From NCBI RefSeq assembly GCF_008086345.1, contig NZ_CP043006.1, positions 1,610,032-1,674,031 on the forward strand: a stretch of DNA of 64,000 nt, in the 5' to 3' direction. Position 1 is the first letter of the stretch, and each line of letters starts with the position of its first letter. The notes under the pieces are model-generated. The model worked only from the letters and a program-made list of their open reading frames with translations. It did not search any database and had not been told where the DNA came from. Below are positions 26,244 through 33,470 of this stretch, in pieces. Origin of the DNA: Chitinophaga sp. XS-30. GTDB taxonomy: Bacteria > Bacteroidota > Bacteroidia > Chitinophagales > Chitinophagaceae. Made by a program: the position numbers and the translations under genes.

Positions 26244-27677
26244 ATGAAACGTTACATAATACCGACATTGATGCTCATTTCGCTGAGCCTAGTATCTTGC
26301 AAGAAGTTTCTCGATGTAGAAGCACCAAAGGATAAGCTGGTTACGGCGACCGTATTTGAAAATGACGAAACCGCTATTGCCACAATTACTGGAATTTACA
26401 GTCGAATGTATGTTGAAAGCAACAATTTACTGGGCTATCATCTTAATTTCCAATTTGCGCTACTCGCGGACGAATTGCGAAATTACTCAAGTGGTGCTGA
26501 GGTTGTAAGAGTATATACAAACAGTTTGAACGCAGCGAATCCAACCACGCCCAATTACTGGCAACTGGGCTACAACTTTATCTACAATGCCAATTCAATT
26601 TACGAAGGGTGTGAGAATTCAAAAGCCATGACACCGGCAGTAAAAAAGCAGATAATGGCCGAATCGCTATTCGTTCGCGCATGGTGGCATTTTTTCCTCA
26701 CGAACGTTTATGGCGATATTCCAATTTTAACGAACACCGACTATGAAACTAACCGGATAAAAAGCCGGTCGGCCCAGGCGGACGTGTATAAGCAGGTTGT
26801 TGCTGATTTAGTCAAAGCAAAATCCGAGATCAGCGAACTGTACCTTGCAGGAAACACAATTGCCGCATCTACGGATCGGGTTCGGCCTAACAAATCGGTC
26901 GTATCGGCATTTCTCGCAAGGGTTTATCTCTATGCTGGTCAATATTCCGAAGCCGAAGCTGAGGCAACAACGTTGATCACTAACACAGCCCAATACAAAC
27001 TTTCCGCAACCGGCTCCACGTTTTTAAAGTCGAGTACGGAGGCAATTTGGCAGCTAATGACGCCCCTGCCATCTACGACAACTGCGAATACCTTTGAGGC
27101 CTTGCATTTTGTTTTGAATACTAAACCGTCTTCAGTTGCTGGCACCAACTGCGTTACCATCAGTTCATCACTGCTAGCAGCATTTGAAGCCACTGATAAA
27201 AGAAAAGGAGATTGGATTGGCAAATTTACAGACAATACAGTAACCCCAAATGTAGATTACTTTTATCCTGCAAAATACAAATCCATTAGCACTACGGTTT
27301 CAACGGAATATACAACACTGCTCCGTCTGGGAGAACAGTTTCTTATCCGGGCTGAAGCCAGGCTTGCTCAGAATAATTTAAACGGAGCTGCAGAGGACGT
27401 TACGGCAATACGAGTGAGGGCTGGTCTGCTGCCGACAACAGCAAGCGATAAACCCGCCTTGACAGCTGCCATTGCCCAGGAGCGAAGATTGGAGCTTTTT
27501 GTTGAATATGGGCATAGGTGGTTTGATCTGAAAAGAACTAATAAAATTAATGAGGTAATGGAATTCGCTGCTCCAGCAAAAGGAAGTACGTGGGCAAGCT
27601 ATAAGCAGCTTTTCCCAATTCCAATACGAGAGGTGCAGAGCGCACCAAACTTAAAACAGAATTTAGGGTACAATTAA
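26244..27677 (+). CDS. SusD/RagB-family surface lipoprotein
   Basis: 477 residues; it caps the SusC barrel on the cell surface and helps capture the substrate. The lipobox Cys is in LVSCKKFLDV, followed by the typical SusD start. Conserved helices (MAESLFVRAWWHFFLTNVYG) and the C-terminal signature (AIAQERRLELFVEYGHRWFD, LFPIPIREV) are intact. It begins 21 bases after susC and ends 10 bases before the TlpA gene, so all three are one operon. The family is found for sugars, proteins and peptides alike. Confidence 0.95.
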   Translation: MKRYIIPTLMLISLSLVSCKKFLDVEAPKDKLVTATVFENDETAIATITGIYSRMYVESNNLLGYHLNFQFALLADELRNYSSGAEVVRVYTNSLNAANPTTPNYWQLGYNFIYNANSIYEGCENSKAMTPAVKKQIMAESLFVRAWWHFFLTNVYGDIPILTNTDYETNRIKSRSAQADVYKQVVADLVKAKSEISELYLAGNTIAASTDRVRPNKSVVSAFLARVYLYAGQYSEAEAEATTLITNTAQYKLSATGSTFLKSSTEAIWQLMTPLPSTTTANTFEALHFVLNTKPSSVAGTNCVTISSSLLAAFEATDKRKGDWIGKFTDNTVTPNVDYFYPAKYKSISTTVSTEYTTLLRLGEQFLIRAEARLAQNNLNGAAEDVTAIRVRAGLLPTTASDKPALTAAIAQERRLELFVEYGHRWFDLKRTNKINEVMEFAAPAKGSTWASYKQLFPIPIREVQSAPNLKQNLGYN

Positions 27678-27687
27678 ATAAATCACA

Positions 27688-28986
27688 ATGAAGACGATCG
27701 TAACATCAATAATGTTAATATTCCTTTTCACTTCTGTACTAGGGCAGGAGTCTGAAAGCGTATATCCGAAAATCGGAGAAAAAATCGCGCCGTTTCAACT
27801 TACTGGAGCTGGGAATGACGGAGATAAAGTCATTACTTCAGAGCAATTAAAGGGCAAGTTTACAATTCTTGATTTTTGGTCAAAGTATTGCGGCGCTTGT
27901 ATTGCTAGTTTTCCGAAAATGGATTCTTTGCAGAAGAGCTTCAGTGATGATTTGCAAACTATTCTTATTGGCTACCTTGATGACCAACAGCGAATTAAAT
28001 CAGTTTTCGATCTCCACAAAAGGAAGAATAACCTAAATTTAACAACTGTTTACGATACAGCAGTTTTTAATCGATTCCGAGTTCATGGCGTACCACACTT
28101 AGTATGGATTGACAAGTCTGGTATCGTAAAGGCCGTAACTTTACCTCAAGATGCCAATAAAGAAAACATAAGCAAATTCATTAAAGGTGAGGACTTTGAT
28201 TTTGAGGACATGAGTTTTGATAGTAGAAAAAAGACTAATTTCGATATTAGTAAGCCCTTTCTAATTAAAGGTAACGGCGGCCAAGAAGACAATTACCTTG
28301 TTAGATCAATTTTAACGAAATGGGAAGAAGGCATGCCGATATCAGGGCCTGGGCAAATAACAAAAAGAACGAAGCGGATCGAATGCCTTAAGATGAATAT
28401 CGAATCACTTTACCATACGGCATTTTTTACTAATGTTAACAACGGTTCACCAAATTGGAATTTTCCAATTTTTGAAACAAAGGATTCATTGAAATTCAAA
28501 GGAGACGATAACCTATTCTACTGCTACAGTCTATCTTCACCACCAGGATTTATTTTGGGAGTTCAATTGCAAAGAATTATGCAAAATGAACTCAAGAACT
28601 ATTTCGGATATGGTGCGCGCATTGAGAAGAGGGATTTACCCTGCTGGAAACTTGTTGTCATAAACAAACAGAACCTCGAAGAATTCAAGTCGAAAAGTTC
28701 GGATAAAATTAGTTATTGGGATGATTCAGGAGGTTACGTTTATAACACAGCTATGGAAAATATTGCTAGTTTTATTGGTTCGCGATTAAAACCTGCTTTA
28801 AACGTTGTTGATGCTACCTACATTGATTTTAAAATCGACATGGGATTTAATATAGATATGTCAGATTATGAATCAGTACGGAGAGCGCTTAAGAGGTATG
28901 GGCTCGATTTGATCCTTTCTTCCACTCAGCAAAATGTCTTGGTGATTACGGATTTTCAAGACGAAAGGCTACTTTCTAGGCAATAG
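27688..28986 (+). CDS. TlpA-type thioredoxin fused to a DUF3738-like domain
   Basis: 432 residues. A signal peptide (MKTIVTSIMLIFLFTSVLG) is followed by a thioredoxin fold with the active site C68-G-A-C71 in FWSKYCGACIASFP and the cis-Pro strand VHGVPHLVWID. The C-terminal ~220 residues have the order and end typical of DUF3738/TIGR03435: LPCWKLVVI, then MENIASFIGSRLKPALNVVDAT, and LKRYGLDLILSSTQQNVLVI. It acts in the periplasm as a thiol-disulfide protein. Ten bases separate it from susD, so it belongs to the SusCD operon. The DUF3738 assignment is by eye from the C-terminal pattern. AT-rich. Confidence 0.85.
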   Translation: MKTIVTSIMLIFLFTSVLGQESESVYPKIGEKIAPFQLTGAGNDGDKVITSEQLKGKFTILDFWSKYCGACIASFPKMDSLQKSFSDDLQTILIGYLDDQQRIKSVFDLHKRKNNLNLTTVYDTAVFNRFRVHGVPHLVWIDKSGIVKAVTLPQDANKENISKFIKGEDFDFEDMSFDSRKKTNFDISKPFLIKGNGGQEDNYLVRSILTKWEEGMPISGPGQITKRTKRIECLKMNIESLYHTAFFTNVNNGSPNWNFPIFETKDSLKFKGDDNLFYCYSLSSPPGFILGVQLQRIMQNELKNYFGYGARIEKRDLPCWKLVVINKQNLEEFKSKSSDKISYWDDSGGYVYNTAMENIASFIGSRLKPALNVVDATYIDFKIDMGFNIDMSDYESVRRALKRYGLDLILSSTQQNVLVITDFQDERLLSRQ

Positions 28987-29147
28987 GATTCTTCGGATTT
29001 TAAAGCTACAACAGACTTCTCTTTTAATATTTCTATTAGTCTAACATAGGTAACTTTTTTTAAGTAAATCATATAATTAATTTGCATAACTACTTGTGCG
29101 AGCATTTGTTTGCCGGGGGGGGGACGCAATTGCAATTATACAAGTGA

Positions 29148-29179
29148 AAACTGTAACCATCGAACGATGGCTACAGTTT
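29148..29179. terminator. Bidirectional terminator between convergent operons
   Basis: AAACTGTAACCATCG (29148-29162) and CGATGGCTACAGTTT (29165-29179) pair over 15 positions with one A-C mismatch. Followed by GTTAAC on plus and TTCACTTG on minus, it can serve both the TlpA operon and the converging cysteine-peptide operon. A nine-G run lies just upstream at 29115-29123. Confidence 0.7.
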
Positions 29180-29195
29180 GTTAACGCAACTCCAA

Positions 29196-29462
29196 TTATG
29201 GTTTTTGCAGTGGTTCAATGCAGTCCTGTGTATCAGGATCAATGCGGTTGAAAAGTTGCAAGTTAGCACTTGCTTCGGGAACGAACTCAACGCAATCAGA
29301 ACCTAAAGTAGTGCAAGGGTGAACTACCTGAGTGGAGAAAAGGCAATCTTGGGTTGATGGGTCGATGTAGTAGGCACCTACAACAGCAGTTCTAGCGGAA
29401 GCAAAAGCGCCAACGGCAGCCAACAGTAATGCGCCTGTGCCGAGAATGATGTTTCTTTTCAT
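29196..29462 (-). CDS. Small secreted four-cysteine protein, DUF6520-like
   Basis: 88 residues: a signal peptide (MKRNIILGTGALLLAAVGAF, cleavage after ASA or so) and a mature part of about 65 residues with Cys40, Cys50, Cys57 and Cys81. The motif IDPxTQDC occurs twice (33-40 and 74-81), so the mature peptide looks like two related halves. Bacteroidota genomes carry many such short proteins (DUF6520 and NVEALA-type families), often next to MauE-like and thioredoxin-like genes as here; their role is unknown. It is the last gene of the minus-strand operon thioredoxin lipoprotein, MauE, relic, this gene. Confidence 0.75.
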   Translation of the reverse strand: MKRNIILGTGALLLAAVGAFASARTAVVGAYYIDPSTQDCLFSTQVVHPCTTLGSDCVEFVPEASANLQLFNRIDPDTQDCIEPLQKP

Positions 29463-29561
29463 GACTTAAGTTTTAAATTTGGTGATAAAGATGCTTACTC
29501 TTTTTAAGGTTTTCAGCTGCCCCTTTTTTATAATTGACTGATCAGTTTTAAGGTTACTGTT

Positions 29562-29615
29562 TTAACGGTAGCCGATCGGCTCTATACATTCTTTTGTTAC
29601 TGGATCTAAGTTCAT
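29562..29615 (-). pseudogene. Remnant of a second cysteine-peptide gene
   Basis: Seventeen codons plus stop read MNLDPVTKECIEPIGYR, clearly like the end of the neighbouring peptide gene (FNRIDPDTQDCIEPLQKP): DP-x-T, then acidic-Cys-IEP in the same spacing. No signal peptide or front part is present; the frame is closed 9 bases upstream. It lies between the MauE gene and the intact peptide gene. Best explained as the surviving 3' end of a tandem paralogue; translation of the short form cannot be excluded. Confidence 0.6.
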
Positions 29616-29642
29616 CTCCAATATTCAAATTTGTATGCACAA

Positions 29643-30092
29643 TTAGTTTGCTGTTGAGTATGACAACTTCGTCGAATTGCGGTTATCCTTTTTTCGTATA
29701 AGCCATATTCCAATAGCCGACAGGAGCAGGAAACAAATATTGAATATCATATGTGCTGGCCACGATAGTTCTCTTATTATGCCCCCGCATTGGCATGGTC
29801 TTTCGTCTGTGAAGCTAAGTACATATCCAACATAAATCGTGAACACAGACATCAGAATGAAAGAAGCATACATTCCAATTTTTCTGGTTCTTTCAAAGAA
29901 CAGAAGTATTGAAACAACGATTTCGGAGAACGGAATCACAATTGCCAATGATATCGATAAAGGCGCGAGGGCCGGCGAAGCCTGGAGATCTAGGATGTAT
30001 GTGTCGTACAAAAAGACCTTATTGAGCGCTGTATAAAGAAATAGCAGAATGAATGCGTATGAGATAACTTCAATCAAAATGTTCTTTTTCAC
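29643..30092 (-). CDS. MauE/DoxX-like redox-associated membrane protein
   Basis: 149 residues with four transmembrane helices. The N-terminal helix has the family stretch FLYTALNKVFLYDTYI. Before the last helix a loop carries the cysteine pair in ERPCQCGGIIRELSW, a feature of the MauE-like proteins of Bacteroidota. MauE-type proteins are thought to exchange thiols across the membrane, like DsbD or VKOR. It begins 11 bases after the thioredoxin lipoprotein gene, so the two probably work together, most simply in disulfide handling of the secreted peptide downstream. That partnership is inference. Confidence 0.8.
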   Translation of the reverse strand: MKKNILIEVISYAFILLFLYTALNKVFLYDTYILDLQASPALAPLSISLAIVIPFSEIVVSILLFFERTRKIGMYASFILMSVFTIYVGYVLSFTDERPCQCGGIIRELSWPAHMIFNICFLLLSAIGIWLIRKKDNRNSTKLSYSTAN

Positions 30093-30103
30093 AGATTTTG
30101 TGT

Positions 30104-30586
30104 TTATTGGTATGAACTAACTGACTTTTTAAGTTTTTCTATTGTTGTCTTTCCCTGGTATAGCACCTTGAGATTTTTTCGCTTATCGTAAACCGCTACC
30201 AGTGGAGTAGAATGCATTTTAAAGTGTGCGGGAAGAAATTTGGAATAGTCATATCCCACAGTTACATTGTGATAATTGTTCAACTTGTAATGCGAAATAA
30301 AAACCTTCATCCGCTCAAATGGCTCGTATGTTATAAAGTAAATGTTGGTGTTTTTGAAGAAGTCTATGTTTGCCAATATTTCACTGGTTTCCTCCTGGCA
30401 TTCTTTGCAATCTGCGCTGAACTGAATCAGCAATACTGGTATTCCGTTGGGAATATTTTTTGAGTTGAAAATAGTGGTGCTGTCTTCTAGTAATATTTCA
30501 AACTCCGGCAATTTGGCTATGGGATCATTATTGCAAGCGGTGGCTAGTATGATGACTGACACGATTAAAATGCGGCATTTTTTCAT
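30104..30586 (-). CDS. Thioredoxin-fold lipoprotein
   Basis: 160 residues from the ATG at 30584-30586. That start was chosen because it gives a proper lipoprotein signal (MKKCRILIVSVIILATACNN, Cys18 as lipid site); the longer frame upstream has no such pattern. The redox site is C60-K-E-C63 in LLIQFSADCKECQEET, followed by helix, strands and the cis-Pro strand KMHSTPLVAVYD. It is a periplasm- or outer-membrane-facing thiol protein. First gene of the small operon with MauE-like and cysteine-peptide genes. AT-rich like its neighbours. Confidence 0.8.
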   Translation of the reverse strand: MKKCRILIVSVIILATACNNDPIAKLPEFEILLEDSTTIFNSKNIPNGIPVLLIQFSADCKECQEETSEILANIDFFKNTNIYFITYEPFERMKVFISHYKLNNYHNVTVGYDYSKFLPAHFKMHSTPLVAVYDKRKNLKVLYQGKTTIEKLKKSVSSYQ

Positions 30587-31178
30587 AAAGCAATCAATTT
30601 GAATACGCGGCAGCAGGCGGACCTGACAAGTTTCAAATAGCACCGCAGACACAGGAAACCCTGGCACAACCCAAGCCGCGATGGATGACCTGTACACCTG
30701 CGGAACCCTTTCTGTTAACATTAAGAATAAAAAAATGGAACTAATAGATTCTCAATTTATTTAAGTGTTTTTAGTTATGATTCGTGAATTTCAACAGGAC
30801 AGCTAGTGCTAACAATTCCATTCGAAAAGATCAGCGTCGGCGGATTCATATTGATTCAAGGCGCCGCTGCTGAGAATGAATCTTTCATTTTGATAAACGA
30901 AATTGAAAGACTAAGACAAAGCTATGTCTGCTGAATCCGGTACGGATTCAGTGGAATAAATGCACCAATATAAAAAGTAACGGGTTTCTGGTCCTAAGCT
31001 ATCGGCTAACAATTCCGGGCAATCAATCGGGATTAGATCCGGCGTCTTACATTTTTCTGTCTGCTAAATCTGCTTCAGGTCACCCTGTAAGGCTGTGGAA
31101 TTAGGTTACTGTCTCTGTGTCTTCTTGATGTGAAATTAGGGCAACTGATTTAGACAACCAAGCACAAAGTGTTGTCAT
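30587..31178. other. AT-rich spacer with a possible small frame
   Basis: Carries the promoter of the thioredoxin lipoprotein operon, not resolved. On the plus strand a 42-codon frame from GTG 30806 to TGA 30934 reads like protein (VLTIPFEKISVGGFILIQG, then NEIERLRQSYVC) but has no start signal. A perfect 9-base stem with a GTA loop (30931-30939 with 30943-30951) overlaps its stop codon. Nothing else supported. Confidence 0.45.
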
Positions 31179-31532
31179 TTATTGCCCGTTTCCTGCATTG
31201 TTACCGCAGTCAATCGTAGAGGGGTAGTAGCCGAAAAACCGCTTGTAAGCACGGCTGAAGTTCGCCGTATTGCTATATCCCTGGACGATGGCCGCTTCTT
31301 TAATCATTGCACCGTCCTGTATCAATTGTTTTGCATGAAGCATGGATTGGCGGAGGTAGTAACGGTGAATGCTGACTTTAAACAAGCGCTTAAACCCCCG
31401 AAGCAGCTTGTTTTCCTCTATGCTAAACAGTTCCGGAAGGTCGGGGATATGAATGGGATAGTTCCTGCTGTCTTCTAAATACCAGCGGATGCGTATAAGG
31501 GTTTTGATTTCTGCGTGGGTTAATCGTAACAT
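31179..31532 (-). CDS. Short AraC-type helix-turn-helix protein
   Basis: 117 residues, consisting almost only of the AraC DNA-binding domain: first helix-turn-helix around DLPELFSIEENKLLRGFKRL, second around MIKEAAIVQGYSNTANFSRA, ending YKRFFGYYPSTI. There is no sensor domain, so it is either a stand-alone HTH regulator, as occurs in Bacteroidota, or the C-terminal remains of a longer one. The N-terminal MLRLTHAEIKTLIRIRWYL is typical of short forms I have seen. It is isolated, with no co-directional neighbour closer than 260 bases. Confidence 0.8.
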   Translation of the reverse strand: MLRLTHAEIKTLIRIRWYLEDSRNYPIHIPDLPELFSIEENKLLRGFKRLFKVSIHRYYLRQSMLHAKQLIQDGAMIKEAAIVQGYSNTANFSRAYKRFFGYYPSTIDCGNNAGNGQ

Positions 31533-31794
31533 AGTTTTGTCTTTTAGGTTAAGCGTTGGAGTGAGTTCACTATGTGATAGGATGGCAATTTAAGAATAAT
31601 TTGCATTCGGTTGTTGCAAAAATTTATCGATTTTTATTTTCGTTTTGCCCAGTTGTCGCATCAGGAACTTATCAAATCAGGAGGGCAAGCCGTCCTGAAT
31701 GATATGAGGTTCATGATGCCAGGTTTCCGTTCGAGTTATTTCACGACGTGAATATCAACAATGAGTATGTATAATACTCCCCAAAAACTGATGA

Positions 31795-32874
31795 TCATCG
31801 CAATATTTTATCGATGTAACGATAGGCCTCCATGCGTACGTCTTCCGGAAAATCGTGCCCCGCATCAGGATATCTAACCTGCAGACGATCGGCGGCGTTA
31901 AGGAATTGATATACTTCAGCGGCTTCGCGGATACCCTTTTTCACACCTTCAACATCGAAATTGCTGTCTTTCAACGGCGAGTTTGAAAAGAATGCACGCG
32001 GCGCAATAAGGGCGATCACTTCCGGAAAATCAAACGGCACTTTTTCCAGCTGATAATGGTCGCGGATCAACGGCATATACCTGTCCTGCGCCCAGGGGCC
32101 AAGTTTTCCGCCATACCGTTTTGAGGCTTCTTCCCCGATGTTGTAATGATCGAACTTCGTCCAGCCGCAACTGGCCACTACTACTTTCAGCCGTTCGTCA
32201 AAAGCTGCGGCGAACATAGCGTTGTGCCCACCAAGCGAATGCCCGAGCACACCGATGCGCTCGGGGTCTACATCATTCCGCGCAGTCAGAAGGTCGATGC
32301 AGCGAATATGGTTGAACAGGGCCTTCATGGTGCCGGACCGGTAGCGGTCGGCATGAAAGTCATAATCGCTCAGATCGCCCATGCTGGGATAATCGGGGGC
32401 AATGACCACATATCCCCGTTCCGCCAGTTCTCTGGCATGTGCGCGGTTGGGCTTGGGACTCGCGCCATCCACGATCTTTTTCCCCAGTGCGCCTGTGCCG
32501 TGCAGTACCAGCATGGCAGGCAGTTTTCGTATAGTGCCATGTTGTTCTGGTATGTATAGATATGCCGGCACCCATTCACCGGGAGCGGCTAGGAAGCGGA
32601 TCTCGTGGCGGGTGTAACCATCCCTTTTTTCGCTGCTTTTTATCTCCATTTGAGGGGCCTTCTCCTGAGCGGTTTCCGGTAGCGGCCCCATGACCTGTTG
32701 CATGCTGTCCTGGATCTGCCTGCGTTTTATAGCCCAGTCAGCTTTTGTTTTTACGGGTTGATGATCGCCGTTTTTATCAATATATGTTAACAGTCCGCCG
32801 GGAAGCTGGAGGTCGAAGCTGAATAATGAAGCAAGGCATGCAGTGAGCAATAAAACGGGAAGTAGCTTTTTCAT
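31795..32874 (-). CDS. Secreted alpha/beta hydrolase (acetyl xylan esterase/dienelactone hydrolase-like)
   Basis: 359 residues with a signal peptide (MKKLLPVLLLTACLASLFSF). The nucleophile elbow is GHSLGG with Ser213, the oxyanion strand MLVLHGTGALG lies earlier, and the His is in YPDAGHDFPEDV near the end; an acidic residue lies in the loop between. The layout matches the large periplasmic esterases often paired with polysaccharide loci, but the substrate is not predictable. The Cys in TACLAS is not in a good lipobox, so it is probably soluble. GC is higher than in the flanking accessory genes. Confidence 0.85.
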   Translation of the reverse strand: MKKLLPVLLLTACLASLFSFDLQLPGGLLTYIDKNGDHQPVKTKADWAIKRRQIQDSMQQVMGPLPETAQEKAPQMEIKSSEKRDGYTRHEIRFLAAPGEWVPAYLYIPEQHGTIRKLPAMLVLHGTGALGKKIVDGASPKPNRAHARELAERGYVVIAPDYPSMGDLSDYDFHADRYRSGTMKALFNHIRCIDLLTARNDVDPERIGVLGHSLGGHNAMFAAAFDERLKVVVASCGWTKFDHYNIGEEASKRYGGKLGPWAQDRYMPLIRDHYQLEKVPFDFPEVIALIAPRAFFSNSPLKDSNFDVEGVKKGIREAAEVYQFLNAADRLQVRYPDAGHDFPEDVRMEAYRYIDKILR

Positions 32875-33470
32875 CGATGGGTGTTATTGATGCTCATCCA
32901 AAATAAGCACAAAAAAACGCAAATAAAAGTGAGGTTCAGCTACGGGAAGACCGCTGCTAGATATCCCGAGGACTCCAAAGTTGATCATATATTAGTTAGG
33001 GAACATCCTGCCTATTTCTTCAGCGGGCAAACAAAATCAGCCTCCTTCCGGATTCAGTGTTACATATTCTGCTGAGAACAACGTGTAGTAACCAAAGCTA
33101 TTTGGAAAGACAGGATTTTTCCTGTGGGAATAGTTTTTTTATCTAGTCGGGATTTGGATGGTTTTGGAGGATTCCATTTTACAGGCGACGAATCCTACCT
33201 GTAGGGATGAAAATCTGGCAACATAAATAGATAGCCAATGGTTTATCTTACCATCGGTTCACAGCGAGGTCGTGCCCTCTGTTTCTTTTTAAGAAGGCAT
33301 CACGTTTGCGCCAATTTAGATCTATGAGATGGTGATAGGAATGGTAAAAATGCAAGCAGTAGAATAGTTCAGAAACGAGGTAAATTAGAAAGGCCGGGAT
33401 CAAAAAAAATGTCTGTAAACAAAACGCCGTCATTTTGGTGAGTTGCGCCGAAAAAAATAGCGAGGACTAT
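32875..33470. other. Intergenic, no gene supported
   Basis: AT-rich DNA between the hydrolase and the helicase. Two short frames (plus 32881-33075 and minus 33248-33433) have biased, poorly protein-like composition and no start signals. No repeat or hairpin of note was seen. Confidence 0.5.

Noticed and set aside
29115..29123. Nine-G tract as a phase-variation switch
   Set aside because: It lies in the spacer before a terminator, not in a coding frame or between promoter boxes, so slippage would have no obvious effect.
32881..33075. Plus-strand frame of 64 codons
   Set aside because: Begins inside the promoter region of the divergent hydrolase and lacks protein-like periodicity.
33248..33433. 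Minus-strand frame of 61 codons next to the helicase
   Set aside because: Biased Phe/Leu/His content from AT-rich DNA, no start signal and no family pattern.
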